Below, in pieces: positions 19,926 to 30,326 of a stretch of 64,000 nt of DNA. The position numbers and the translations under genes were made by a program. Numbering within the stretch: the stretch's first letter is position 1; the number at the start of each line of letters is the position of its first letter. The notes below the pieces were generated by a model that saw nothing but the letters and a program-made list of their open reading frames with translations, did not search any database and was not told the DNA's origin. The DNA is from Isochrysis galbana (lineage: Eukaryota > Haptophyta > Isochrysidales > Isochrysidaceae), in the NCBI GenBank assembly GCA_018136815.1, contig CM030938.1, forward strand, positions 1,214,202-1,278,201, in the 5' to 3' direction.

Positions 19926-20426
19926 TCACTTACTGTTGTCTCTGTGCCGAAAAACAACAAGGCGGCGGAAAGGGCTCTCATAAGGAGAGGAGAGAGATCT
20001 CCTCTCGAGCCACTTTAGGAAAGGAGGGATTCGGCGTCCCATCCCCAACGCTCCCCTCGTCCAGGAGATGGCTCGTCCCCCGCCCCCTTTGGGCGCCCAG
20101 ATCCCATTCTCCTTGCTCCTCCCAGAAGCAGCGGGGCGCCAAGAGACATGGCCGCCCGTCCTTTCCTTGGCAATCAGAGATGGGGCTGCTGTGGGTGATG
20201 AGTGGGGATGGGGCCGCGCTCGTCGTGGCTCCTCTTTGACCGCCTCTTTTGCCTCTTCTCGAGCGAGACCTCTCGGAGAAGTGATGAAAAGGAATAAGAA
20301 TACAAATATGGTGCACCCGGCGTAAAGGCGGAAGTTGTTGGCGCGCGCCGGCTGGTATTGGTACAATTCTTGGTGAGCTGAACTGCTCTTGCAGGTGAGC
20401 ACCTCTGGCATGCCCATGGCGACCAT
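19926..20426 (-). CDS. possible type II membrane-anchor exon
   Basis: This minus-strand frame starts MVAMGMPEVLTCKSSSAHQE. After about 35 polar residues it has one strongly hydrophobic stretch (FRLYAGCTIFVFLFLFITS), then a basic, low-complexity remainder. A short cytoplasmic tail followed by one membrane segment is the layout of Golgi type II enzymes. It lies directly upstream of, and on the same strand as, the two-domain glycosyltransferase, so it could be its first exon, with the microsatellite region as an intron. I could not place a clean splice pair. The part after the membrane segment may be intronic. Confidence 0.3.
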   Translation of the reverse strand: MVAMGMPEVLTCKSSSAHQELYQYQPARANNFRLYAGCTIFVFLFLFITSPRGLAREEAKEAVKEEPRRARPHPHSSPTAAPSLIAKERTGGHVSWRPAASGRSKENGIWAPKGGGGRAISWTRGALGMGRRIPPFLKWLERRSLSSPYESPFRRLVVFRHRDNSK

Positions 20427-21394
20427 GGCGACTAGGGCCTAGGGATGGGTCGGAGTCGCCGATCCGCAGGACTCGAACGCGTTCCCCGCGCACAGCCCCG
20501 TGCGCGGCGAGCGTCTCGAGCGCTGCGATTTTTGGAGCGATTTTCGAATACTCGTTCGCGCTGGGGACTGGGGATGGGCGCATATTCACAATCCACACAT
20601 GCCCCACTCCGATTCCCCACGCCCCCCCCCTTCTCATGCTCTCATGCAGCTCTCAGCGCGCCCGCTGAATGCCGTCTTGCGCTCTCACGCTCTCACCAGC
20701 GTCGCCCGTCGCCAGTCCTGGGTCACACTATTTAGGTACTAACGCCCACGCCCATCGCCCATCCCTCCCCCGCCTCGCTCCCTTCCTTACTGCCCCCTCC
20801 CATTTAACGTCCGACGAAACACGCACCCAAGACAACCCTCACACAAAACACACACCACGACGCCCTAGCAGGAACATGCAAACACGACGCACGACACTTT
20901 GCTAAGATGTCGTATTCCATACGATGACAGACTTTTACTTTTAACCGGTGGTTTATCTTAAGCCTCAAGGTCTCGTCGGCGACATTCTACCCCTTCTCTT
21001 ACTTTCTTTCGATGTCATCAGACGTTCCACGACTGTCTTCCGTCTTCTCCTCGTATCTCGGCGGTAGCTCCACAGCGAGGTCTGCTCTCGGTGTTCCGAC
21101 TTCTCTGTTTCGCATGTCTGTGCGCCGATGAGTTGCCTTGGTGCCGACGCTTGACAGTCCGCCCTGAGTGTGGTTAGTTTTCGCCCTGTTTGGTTTAGTT
21201 CGTGTGTGTCTGTGTGGCGGAGCATCTTTTTGGGGTCCGTGTGTTGTAGTCTCTCGTGTTTGCCTTGGACCTAAGAAGCTCTCATTCTCCTCCTCTCTCT
21301 TCCTCTAGCTCGCTAGCTATCCTCGGCCCTACCCTCCAACGCCGCGCGTTGTGAGCCTCCGAACCTCCGTCTCTCTTCTCGTCCCTCTCACTCG
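20427..21394. other. intergenic, with a retroelement-associated motif
   Basis: At about 20907-20960 the sequence TGTCGTATTCCATACGATGA plus CAGACTTTTACTT and TAACC recurs nearly unchanged at 27941-27992. Here it lies upstream of a transposon reading frame (21395), so it may be part of that element's 5' end. The rest is C-rich (20580-20880) or pyrimidine-biased (21240-21390), with no gene seen. Confidence 0.45.
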
Positions 21395-21547
21395 ATGGTA
21401 GAAGCTGTCAGACCCGACTCCTACTATGACCTCTCAGACATATTCCCGCAAGCAACTACCTACAACTCCCTCACGGCCGCGTCAGCTGCCGGCTCGATCG
21501 AACAGCCCTCTGCCCACGAGCCAATAGTCATCGCGTGTTCGACATAA
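21395..21547 (+). pseudogene. N-terminal fragment of a transposon protein (RPDSYYDLSD family)
   Basis: ATG 21395 opens a 50-residue frame (MVEAVRPDSYYDLSDIFPQA, then ASAAGSIEQPSAHEPIVIAC) that ends at TAA 21545. The same protein start occurs on the minus strand at 40783 downward (DTVRPDSYYDLSDIFPQATI, then ASAAGSIERPSAYEP). DNA identity extends through the coding part. Two dispersed copies with the same N-terminus mark a mobile element family that I cannot name. Confidence 0.55.
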
Positions 21548-22638
21548 GACAAAAACGTTCGTGTCATGCATTGGATGACCTGCCTAGAATTCGCATGCCG
21601 AGCCGGGCCCACGGTACCTCTCGTTGCCAAAAGTTTGACGTTCTATTTTTGGCAAGTGCCGGCAGGACTCCCGCTTTCATCGGGCTGATCCGACACATCT
21701 GGCCTAGCCACTATGCGGGCTGCCACAGGGCTCCCACAGGTGAGACAGAACCGCAGGCACACTGCCCTGCCAGCGTTGCTCCGTCGCGCATGCGTCGTTC
21801 TCACACGACCGTCGCAGCATGTCGAGTGGGCCCAAAACGGCTGTACAAATGTCTCACAATAGCGCGAGGCGAGAGGAGTAGGGGCTCTGGTGGACCGGGA
21901 GGGAGAGGGAGTCGGGAGGCCATGGTGGCACATTATCTTGGACCACTGCCGGACCACTGCCGTGGCCGGTGAGCAGTTCTCGACGCCCTCGCCCACCGCC
22001 CACCACCCCTCTGCAGAGCTGCCTCTGTTCGTTCGTCTCCCACTCACTCACTGTAGGGAGCGCTCATAATACACTTCACAAGATACAAGATGGCGCGACA
22101 TGTGTGTAGCGCGGGGCGATCGCCGCCGGTGTACATCTGCTCTCAGTATCAGGTGCGTGCCCGCTGTGCCGATTAATGTGGGACAAACTTTATGGTTGGC
22201 ATCATATCAACACTCCACACAACCTCTCACTCCACGAAAGCGCAAGCTCGTGCATTCCTCACCCATCACAGCCCGCGAGGGACACAACAGCATGAGTCCA
22301 GCAATACAACACACGTGCCGCCGGCTGCACATCGCACTCACACGTATAGGGCTGCACTTTTAGCTGCATTACCGCCCACCACGAGCCCGCTGCTACGTGC
22401 ACTTGCCTCACGCCTTCACTCTTGCACCACGTAGTACCTGCTTCAATAATTGACTTCCACGCTTCTTGCAGCGATTCGTAGGTCACTGCCTCCTCGTTTT
22501 CGATCAGAGCGGCCGTGAGCGACGCTGCGACGGCTGCGGCGGCCCGCTGCTGCTTCTCACGCTTTTCCATATCGATGAGTGAGTGCGCGCGCAGCGGGGT
22601 CGGCCTTCAGCTCTTTCAAAATTTTGTACGTGCAGTAC
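21548..22638. other. intergenic, no gene supported
   Basis: Open frames exist on both strands, but none gives a recognisable domain. The minus strand near 21640-21850 has several Cys residues (CDGRVRTTHARRSNAGRAVC, LRFCLTCG), which could be a decayed zinc-binding transposon tail. The frame at 22259-22570 on the minus strand seems to continue the small frame at 22639-22830 after a shift. Confidence 0.35.
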
Positions 22639-22830
22639 TCACTCGCCTCGGAGAGCGTTGACTGCTGCAGGGCCTGCCTTACCGAGCTGAATCGTCCCGT
22701 GAGCACGGATATCGCGGCCCCCCGCGATGCTTGCTTGCTCCTTCTTGCTTGGTGGTGCGTACGTGCCTGTGGCTGTGTGGTCGGGTGTGGTCGCCTCTTG
22801 AGCTGCCTCCAAGGGCGGAGCTTCCGACAT
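22639..22830 (-). CDS. short hypothetical protein, possibly a transposon remnant
   Basis: ATG at 22830 on the minus strand opens 63 codons (MSEAPPLEAAQEATTPDHTA onward, ending KAGPAAVNALRGE). The downstream frame 22570-22259 has the same composition, so one protein broken by a shift is possible. No family was recognised. A TATATATACGATATA stretch at 22877-22891 lies upstream and could act as a promoter. Confidence 0.25.
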   Translation of the reverse strand: MSEAPPLEAAQEATTPDHTATGTYAPPSKKEQASIAGGRDIRAHGTIQLGKAGPAAVNALRGE

Positions 22831-23139
22831 GTCTTGACAGATAAAAGCGGGAAACTCTGCCCTTTGTCTTTTCAATATATATACGATATAACTCAATATC
22901 AATACAGTATACACGAGGGCTCTTCGCTGGAATCGCGTTCGGGCGACAAGCTCGCGGCATTCACTTAAACAGCACGATTTATCCAATATCGCGGGGTTTG
23001 CACGACGTGTCGAGATGAAGCGAAGCGGAGGGGACAGGAGGGGGTGATCTCGCCCTCGCCAGGGGGAGGGGGGCTGAGAGTCCCGGAGGGGCGGGGAAGA
23101 GAGCGGAAGGAACGCCAGACTTTACCAATGTCAGAATTT
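22831..23139. other. spacer, no gene seen
   Basis: This stretch contains an AT-rich TATATATACG block near 22877 and a G-rich block near 23040-23100. The latter precedes the LINE family A 3' end. No coding or RNA feature is supported. Confidence 0.35.
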
Positions 23140-23322
23140 TGGCAACGAGGGGTAGTGCACCCGGGCCGCACGCCCCCCAAACCGCAAAGAAAAAGGAATG
23201 CGAGGGAGGGAAGGTCAGAAGGCGTAGGGAAGGGAAGTAAGTAAGGGTTTTGACGACCGGGAGGTAGAGGATGCCATTCTAGCAGTAGGTGTTAGCCCCG
23301 AATCTTCAGATTTTTTTTCTAA
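23140..23322 (+). repeat. 5'-truncated LINE family A 3' end
   Basis: The stretch runs from GGGGTAGTGCACCCGGGCCG, through AAAGAAAAAGGAATGCGAGG and a purine-rich block, to TAGGTGTTAGCCCCGAATCT, TCAGA and eight T. It follows the same order as 16215-16376 after the LINE family A fragment. There is no coding part, so this is a very short 5'-truncated insertion. It shows that the T-ended tail moves as a defined 3' end. Confidence 0.65.
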
Positions 23323-23502
23323 ATTAGTATTTGCATGTGCATGTTGTACGATTTCATTCTCCCTGATAACGGGATCACAATGCCATGCGGGAAGCACAAG
23401 CGCTGTGTATATATGCGATCCATCAAGGCGATCGGCGGCAGATTGGCCGCAAATGTCGCGACAATCCGTCGCGCTCCGCCTGTCATGCGCCTCGATGGAC
23501 GA

Positions 23503-25881
23503 TCAACTCCCCGGCACCAGCTCGCGGCTCCCGGCGTCGTCAAGCCACCGGCGCAGGACCTCCGTACGTTTTGCCTCGGGCACTTGGCTCCAAGTCGCGA
23601 GGTTCAGTGGTACCACCATGAGACGCGCAAAATGACGCAGGTGACGCCAGCGTAGCTCTAGTTCTCCTGATGGTGCTCCACCGCCACACAAGAAGCCGCG
23701 CGGCTCCGTGAGGTCAACGGCGAAGGTGTGACGGCCACCGGAAAGCTCCACGCACACCGCCACCTCGTACCCCTCAGGCACGGTCACGTGCTTGTGCGGC
23801 GACAATCCTAGGGTGACAAGCGCGTTGGCCACCGCCTCGACGACGTCGTCTGCAGAGCACGCCACGCGCGCCTGGCTGCCGCGGAATTCGTCGAGGCAAC
23901 GGTCGGCGAGTCCGCTTGGGAGCCCGGGAGACCGCGTCTCGCATCGCCAGAGGTGCCACTGGTGCAGTCGCTGGAGACTAAGGCTGTCGTTTTGCTGTTC
24001 GTCGAAAAGTGCGGCGCATCGACTCGCAAAGGCGGGCGCAAAGAGGGTTGGATTGTCCTGACCAGCGGCTGCGAAAGCCCATGCGAGCAGCGCCAGGTCG
24101 CTGGCATCGAACTCATTGAGCTTCTGCGCAGACGCCTCGCCCACCATGGTGAAGAGATCGCGCGCGGCACTCCTGGACATCGCGTGCGCCCAAGCTAGCG
24201 CCGTTAGCTCTCCGGGAAGCATGTGAGGGATATGAGTGACTGCGGCGCGGCCGAGTGCCTCGTACGTCGCGCCCACGCCATGCCCGAGCAATGCGAGCGC
24301 TTGCGCTGTACGCGCCACTTCGCACCCATTCATCGTGCCTAGCCTTGTCAAAGCACTCGCCGCAACAGCGTCACTGGCCTCACAATGCAGTGCGTCGGTG
24401 CCTGTGGCTCCATCTCGAATGGCACGCGCGAGGGCCGCCACCTCCGCAGGACGTATGCCTACGATGGGTGGGAATGTCACGTCCGCCGCTCGAAGCAGCG
24501 CGCTCGACATGATCGCCATCTCGAACGGCGTGAGGCTCGAGTCGCGCGTTCGGACGATTAATAGTTCCGCCAAGCGATCAAAGAAGGCCTTGACAGCTTC
24601 GCCTCGCCTCCGTTGCTGTCCTATGGCCCACGAGACGGTGGAAACCTCGCGTGGCCTAAACTGGTCCATCCGTGCTGTCGCTTCACGAAGCGCCGTGTCC
24701 ACGAGCAAGGGCGCAGGCTCTCGCGCTGCTGTGAAGGCCCAAAGCGTCATTGTGATCGCCTGCGGCGTAGCCTCAGTCAACCGCGTCTGCATCACGGGTG
24801 CGATGGCGCTGAAGAGCGGTGACGAGCGGTGTCGTGCCTTGGCGAAGGCGTAGAGCGTCATCGCTAGGCCCTGCGTGGTGAACCCGTCGACGCCGTGGTT
24901 AAGCGCGCGCGCCGCGAGCTCAGTGAAGAGAAGCGGCGCGGGCCTGCCAGCGCTCGCAAACGACCAGGCGAGCGTCGAGAGCTCCAAGGAGTTGAAGTTA
25001 CGTAATTGGCCGAGTGTGCGCACCGCCAGCGCCTCAAAGACGTCGGGTGAGCTGTCGCCCACTGTGGCGAAGGCCCATGCCAGCTTGACGACTGTTGACG
25101 GCGGGAAGTCGGAGGGGCACTCCCGCACGAGTCCGCCAAGCACGGGGAAGACAGTCGGCGTGGCCGGCGGCGCCCCCTGACGCTCGCGAGTCTCAGCCTC
25201 GCGCTTCCACGCACGCGCGTAGACCCACGCAATCTGCGCGACGTCGTGCGATGAGAATTGCGAAGCCGGCGCGCGCTGGACCGCCATGCTTGCCTGTTCC
25301 AACAGCTTGGAGTTCAAACGCCCCGCACGCTCAAATGCCCAAAGTGCGCTTGCGAGGAAGAAGGGCGCGAGGCCCGGCGCGCTCGTCGAGACGGAAGGCG
25401 CGAGCACGTCGAAAAGGCGGCCGCCCGCCGTGCCCTCGCCCACTGCACCGAGCTGGGCGTATGACCACGCAAGGATCGCCACGTCCTTGCCCGAGAGCTC
25501 AGCGCTCCGAGCGGCCGCCTCTGTTGCAAGCTCATCGAGCAACGCAGTGGGCGGCGGACCGTTGGCCGCCGCCCGGCGTGCGAGCGCCCACGCGGTGCGC
25601 GCAAGCTCGTCTGGAAGCAGGCACGTGCAGCCACCGCCCAACAGCCGGCGCTGCGCGCTCTCGCCGAGGGAGGTCCACGGGCCGCGCCCCTCGAGCCGGC
25701 AGTGAGCAAGAGAATGGAGCACGTGCGCTGCGGCCGAGGGGCTGCAGCGACCGAGGGCCTCCTCGCTGACGGCGCAGATGGCGTCAAGCGTGGCCACAAC
25801 CCCGGTGCGCCGCGCTCGCACTGGCGGGAGGAGGTGGGAGACGCGGTACCATAGCATCTCGAGCTGCTTCTCACGCAGCAT
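23503..25881 (-). CDS. RAP-domain protein with OPR/HPR-like helical repeats
   Basis: About 792 residues if begun at Met 25881 (MLREKQLEMLWYRVSHLLPP). The frame is open further upstream through an Ala/Ser/Arg-rich stretch that would suit an organelle transit peptide, then into GA microsatellite, so the true start and any 5' exon are unknown. The body has repeated roughly 38-residue helical units with an LAxLAWAFA-type core (for example LSTLAWSFASAGRPAPLLFT, ITMTLWAFTAAREPAPLLVD, DLALLAWAFAAAGQDNPTLF). The last about 80 residues match a RAP domain: VAVCVELSGGRHTFAVDLTE followed by LELRWRHLRHFARLMVVPLN and an EVLRRWLDDAG end. Such proteins bind chloroplast or mitochondrial RNA and control its processing or translation. 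The stop is TGA at 23503-23505. The family call is strong, the target RNA is unknown. Confidence 0.85.
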   Translation of the reverse strand: MLREKQLEMLWYRVSHLLPPVRARRTGVVATLDAICAVSEEALGRCSPSAAAHVLHSLAHCRLEGRGPWTSLGESAQRRLLGGGCTCLLPDELARTAWALARRAAANGPPPTALLDELATEAAARSAELSGKDVAILAWSYAQLGAVGEGTAGGRLFDVLAPSVSTSAPGLAPFFLASALWAFERAGRLNSKLLEQASMAVQRAPASQFSSHDVAQIAWVYARAWKREAETRERQGAPPATPTVFPVLGGLVRECPSDFPPSTVVKLAWAFATVGDSSPDVFEALAVRTLGQLRNFNSLELSTLAWSFASAGRPAPLLFTELAARALNHGVDGFTTQGLAMTLYAFAKARHRSSPLFSAIAPVMQTRLTEATPQAITMTLWAFTAAREPAPLLVDTALREATARMDQFRPREVSTVSWAIGQQRRRGEAVKAFFDRLAELLIVRTRDSSLTPFEMAIMSSALLRAADVTFPPIVGIRPAEVAALARAIRDGATGTDALHCEASDAVAASALTRLGTMNGCEVARTAQALALLGHGVGATYEALGRAAVTHIPHMLPGELTALAWAHAMSRSAARDLFTMVGEASAQKLNEFDASDLALLAWAFAAAGQDNPTLFAPAFASRCAALFDEQQNDSLSLQRLHQWHLWRCETRSPGLPSGLADRCLDEFRGSQARVACSADDVVEAVANALVTLGLSPHKHVTVPEGYEVAVCVELSGGRHTFAVDLTEPRGFLCGGGAPSGELELRWRHLRHFARLMVVPLNLATWSQVPEAKRTEVLRRWLDDAGSRELVPGS

Positions 25882-27380
25882 CTCGGCCGACGAGGCCCTC
25901 ACGAGCTCAGAGAGTGACGCCAGGGAGGGCGAGTGGCGAATTGCGAACGTGAGACTGCGGCGCCAGTGGCTGGGCGCCTTGCGCACAGAAGAGGACGGCG
26001 CGATAGGCGCGATCGGCGCATCTGAGGGAGCAGACCTCGCAGCGAGGACTCCAGCAACGCCCACGTCTCTCCCGCTGCCACCATGTCGAGGCTCACCATT
26101 CTGCCGTGGCCGCACAGCTGACAAATATGCCACTCGTCGCGTCTCCCCCAGCTCTCCTTGTGCGCTCCGCCCTTGCTCTGCTCTCACTATACTCTCTTCG
26201 GTCGTCGCCGTCACTTGCTGCTTCTCTCTCCCCCCGCCTCCCACTCCCTCTCCTTCCCTCTCTCTCTCCCTCTCCCTATCCTTCTCTCTCCCCCCCCCTT
26301 CTCCACTCAACACGGCTCTCCCTTCCTCTCTGCCCGCCTCAGCCCGCGCCTGCTTCCTGCCGGCCTGCCCCCACTCAAAGTCGCCTCTTTGAAGCTCGCA
26401 CTCCCTCCCTCCCTCTCTCCCTCCTGCTCTCTCCACCTCCCTTCTCTCCCCTCTCTCCCTTTTCTCTCTCGGTTCTCCTCTCTCTCTCTCTCTCCCTCCC
26501 TCTCTCCCCCTCTGCCTCAGCGCTTCTCCAGCTCGCTCACCTCGCGCTGCGAGTCTCGACGCGCCCCCACGTACGCCGCGTGCGCCCCCGCGCCCCGCCC
26601 ACGCCCCCACTCTCCACCCGCACCCCACCGCCCCACCACGCACAAGAGAGCGCAGCATCGCGTCGCCACAAGAAGGCACAAAATGCGTTTCATTAAGTAG
26701 TCAAGGCCGTAATTTCTGTTAAACCAAGGTGCGTGGCGAGCACGAAAAGCCAAACGCAGTCCATGGTCTCATTCGTCACAACCACGTAAAGAGCTTAGTC
26801 TTTCCGTCTTATCGGGTCTTAACCCGGCGACCGTAACCAGGCGAGCAAGAGAGAGAGGGGAGAGAGAGAGAGAGAGAGCGGGAGCCGAGAGAGGGGGCGG
26901 GGGCTGGGGGGGGGAGCTTTTACTCATAGTACTGGAAGCACTTAGAAAGTTCTTAGAATCGACCTGGAACTATCCGTTCGTAGATTGTAGATTGTAGGAT
27001 TGTAGGTATTGGAAATTGGAAATTGGGGGGGGGGGGGGGTTCAATAGTTCGGGGGTCGTGTTCAGGCGTTTGCGTGAGTGAACGACTATACCGCAAAGGG
27101 GGGGGAGGGGGGGGGGGACGCTTTGGCGCGCAGCCGAAGACGCGCGAAGCTTGTCGAAGGCGCGAGCCAACTCCTTCCCGCCTTTGCCTTTGCGCAATCG
27201 CTAGCGACAACTGTGTAGCCTCCCTCTATCTCAACAAAACAACAAAACAAAACACTCGCCCGCAATCCCTCTTACTAACCGCCTTTAGCCTCGGCGCCTC
27301 GGCGCACCATCCTGGGTCAACGCCGAGATTCGCACCCACCGCCATCCCCGCGTCGCCTCCAAGTCACCAAGTCTTCATCT
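25882..27380. other. 5' flank of the RAP gene and low-complexity intergenic DNA
   Basis: From 26220 to 26520 the plus strand is CT-rich, which is GA-rich on the strand of the RAP gene. Near 26840-26910 there are GA runs, and near 27025 and 27100 poly-G runs. The sequence ATTGTAG recurs in steps at 26980-27010. No gene is recognised. Long frames through the CT tract encode only Ser-Leu-Pro or Arg-Glu repeats. Confidence 0.5.
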
Positions 27381-27686
27381 CGGATAAAGGTACCCAGCTT
27401 TCTAGGACGAGTCCTAGAAACTAGGACGGACTTTGCTAGGTGAGAGCATGAGCATACCATGTTATTTTGTCCCAAACCTTGGCTATTGAGTTACCGCATG
27501 CATGTCCTCATCAAATGTTCCAGGTGTACCTAGCGGATAAAGGTACCCAGCTTTCTAGGACCAGTCCTAGAAACTAGGACGGATTTTGCTAGGTGAGAGC
27601 ATGAGCATACCATGTTATTTTGTCCCAAACCTTGGCTATTGAGTTACCACATGCATGTCCTCATTAAATGTTCCAGGTGTACCTAG
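27381..27686. repeat. two tandem 153-bp units
   Basis: The unit 27381-27533 begins CGGATAAAGGTACCCAGCTT and is repeated at 27534-27686 with about four substitutions. Each unit contains a self-complementary stretch (AGTCCTAGAAACTAGGAC) that could form a hairpin with a GAAA-type loop, and ends CCAGGTGTACCTAG. The low divergence means a recent duplication. I found no complete hammerhead core (CTGATGA plus GAAA) on either strand. Confidence 0.85.
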
Positions 27687-28267
27687 GCATCATTCGATCC
27701 CTCAGCAACACCAAGTTTTCAAGTTTTGTGACGCGTTTACGGGTCACTTGGTCGGTAAGGCTGTGAATAGGTTTGGTTTGGAGCTAACATGTTTGAAGTA
27801 GATAGTGCCTTTCAGCTATCTTGATACATAGAGATAGTGCCCTTCGGCTATCTTGATACATAGAGATAGTGCGATTTGCCAAGTAGATACCTAATATCTA
27901 GATATTATTAGGCATTAGGCATTAGTTAGGCATTGGGTATTGTCGTATTCCATACGAGGACAGACTTTTACTTCTAACCCCGGTTTCCCGCTTGTCTCGA
28001 AATCGGTTTCACCGCATTAAAAGACCAAGCACCAAGCTCAGAGGGGAAACTCCTCGTCCAGTTCCGTTACGCGTTACGCAAAAATATCGTTCATCTCGTC
28101 GGGCCATCAAGCCATCTCTTTACATCTCGTTGTCGGGCCATCAGGCCATCTCGTTCACCTCGTCGGGCCATCAGGCCATCTCGTTCATCTCGTTACATCT
28201 CGTCCGTCTCCTTACAATCCAAGTTGTGGCTGTGGCTTTGATTTTTGATTTCGATTTCGGAGTCTTG
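27687..28267. repeat. short tandem repeats and transposon-associated motifs
   Basis: A unit containing GCTATCTTGATACATAGAGATAGTG, each half of which is self-complementary, is repeated at 27805-27870 and again in another context at 41095-41160. The motif TGTCGTATTCCATACGAGGA with CAGACTTTTACTT at 27941-27975 is shared with 20907. At 28090-28200 a degenerate unit, CGGGCCATCAGGCCATCTCG, is repeated three to four times. No gene was seen. Confidence 0.6.
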
Positions 28268-30326
28268 TAGGGCGGTCAAACAGGGCTTTTTAAGTACTAA
28301 TATTGGGGGGGGTCGACATTTTTGACCGTGAGCGGAAAGCCCCGGCGAAAGCGGCTCGGAGGGTCTCCCCGCCTTTTCAGAATCCTCGTCCGAAAAGACG
28401 GTGCGAAGTCCCGTCGGACCCCCCCCCCTTGCACACGCTCTGGCGGCTCACACGAGCCGAACTAGACGTCGCTCCCACTGAGAGATGTGTTTCTTTAGTC
28501 TAAAAGGTGCCTACACACCTATTAAATTAGGGGTCCGACGCCCCATATTGCCAATAAAGCAAATTTCAAACCCTGGTGCCCCAGCGATGACGTCCGCGCA
28601 TGCACATGCGCACCACACACAGCTCGCACACGGCCCATTAGGCTGTCATAGGATGCTCCTTGACTGTCCCGACCCTCGCCCCGCAGGATTCGCCCGGGCT
28701 CGCGATTGACGAGGAGCTTGAGCACCAGGACGCCATGGCGCTCGATGCTGCTCGCTGGTCGACAAAAGTTTGTTGGCCGCTGGCGGGACAGGTGCGCTGC
28801 CGATCGCGCCCGCTCTGGCGCAGGTCGACCAGGCCCGTACCTACAATGCCTCTGCCGCCCCAAACGTCAGGTTCCCGACTCGTCTTTCGACGCTGTGAGG
28901 CAGGGAGAACACCTGCCGCCAATGCTCAACCAGAGCATCGGCGGCAGGTGTTCTCTCTATGTTTTCGTCGGCTCCTCGGATTTTCACGTGCATCATAGGG
29001 CTGGTAGCAATCTAGAAATGTAATTTAAGCTAGCCTGCAGCGTGATCTGCGACGGCGCGACGCGCGCGGCCGAACAGTACTGTGGAATTGATAGCTTTTT
29101 GTTTGACGTCTAAAGGGAGAATTTTTCTCCGCACGGAGGGCTCGAATATTGGGCAGAAGGGCGAATTCGGAGCTCTACACCGCCCGTTCTTTTGGCTACT
29201 AGTAGATTCAATATGTAATCTAGCCAAGCACCGGCCTGAAAGCTTCAGGCGTGATGGTTGCGATCGATTTCTGTGGGCAATCGTGTCGTGAATCACGATT
29301 GGACACCGGCTGCTTTGCGCTCATCTCGAGCCAACTTTTGGAATTTTTTGTACACACGGATGACCTCCAAGGCCATTCACGTTCGGAGACACACAGGTCG
29401 TGCCCGCCAAGCACGGGCCAGTCAATAGTTCTCCCGTTTTTATATTTATAGCACAACATCCCAACATGGAGCACAAAAAGTAGTTTTGTTTTCGCATTGA
29501 CGTGCTGAATTGACGGACAGGCTCGTGTTTTCGAGCGTCTCACGTTCGATTTCGAGAGACAACCCCTCCATTTCTCTCGATGATTCGACAGTCTCATATG
29601 GTAAGACTGGTTGGCTACCGAAACATTGGCATTTGGGCATGCTGATGGTCATGTATTGTGCTCATATGTGTCTTGGACTGGTGAAATGAAGACTAAAATA
29701 AGAATTACTAAGATTACAATTTGGCAAAACTATAATCAAGTTGATCTTTTTCTCCTGCGGCGGCGCGCGATGGCGGCCGCAGCGATGGTCGCTGGCCTCG
29801 CCAGTGGCCTCGCACGCGGCCTGTGGCCGCTCTGGCGAGGGTCTGCGCGGCCAGGAGGCCAGCAGGCACCCGCTCCCACCATGCTGAGGCGGTGCCGCGC
29901 GTGATGGGGCAGCCCATCATGCGCAGCACCGTCATTTTGACGCTTCGCGGCCTGCCGCGCACTGCATACGCGCGAGGGGCTGGCAGTAGATGCCAGCAGG
30001 GGCGAGGTGGAGGGCGCAGGCGACGCGGTGCGCCCGCGCAGGGTTTTGTACTGCCTGCCCGGGGGTAACCGTGCCCGGGGAACGCAGGCGCGCGTCGCAC
30101 AGCGCGACCTGTGGTGCACTTTTGTGGTCGACGTCGATTTCGCACGAGCGCGAAAATGTTTTGGGGTCTGTGTGTTGAATGGCGTCGAAAATGTGCATAT
30201 TTCTCATTAGATTCTGCCTAATATACCCATTTCCACTAGCATATCCCAAGATCTCGCGATAAAACCTCAATCTTGACTTGGTGAATTTTCACCCTTAGAA
30301 GTTAAAAGCCCTGTTTGACCGCCCTA
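28268..30326. mobile_element. 2.06-kb TIR element with 7-bp target duplication
   Basis: The left end TAGGGCGGTCAAACAGGGCT followed by TTTTTAA (28268 on) is mirrored at the right end, where TTAAAAGCCCTGTTTGACCG runs into CCCTA (ending 30326). The heptamer AGTCTTG directly abuts both ends (28261-28267 and 30327-30333). The interior has no recognisable transposase. It contains a near-perfect 23-bp hairpin at 28905-28955 and GC-rich blocks. The TAGGG start recalls hAT ends, but hAT makes 8-bp duplications. The superfamily is therefore left open. Confidence 0.75.
28905..28955. repeat. 23-bp stem hairpin with 5-base loop
   Basis: GAGAACACCTGCCGCCAATG CTC (28905-28927) pairs with GAGCATCGGCGGCAGGTGTT CTC (28933-28955) at 22 of 23 positions around the loop AACCA. 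It lies inside the 2-kb TIR element. It could be a small-RNA precursor, a transposase binding structure or a snap-back scar. Confidence 0.75.

Noticed and set aside
23882-26679. Extension of the RAP protein to an upstream Met near 26679
   Set aside because: The added 260 residues are mostly GA-microsatellite-coded Arg/Glu/Gly repeats. A start near 25881, or an unseen 5' exon, is more likely.
27381-27533. Hammerhead ribozyme in the 153-bp unit
   Set aside because: A TGATGAG stretch occurs on the minus strand, but the CTGATGA and matching GAAA core with three stems cannot be assembled by eye.
27534-27686. CRISPR-like array
   Set aside because: The repeats are 153 bp, adjacent, without unique spacers, and the genome is eukaryotic. 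No CRISPR array is present anywhere in the window.
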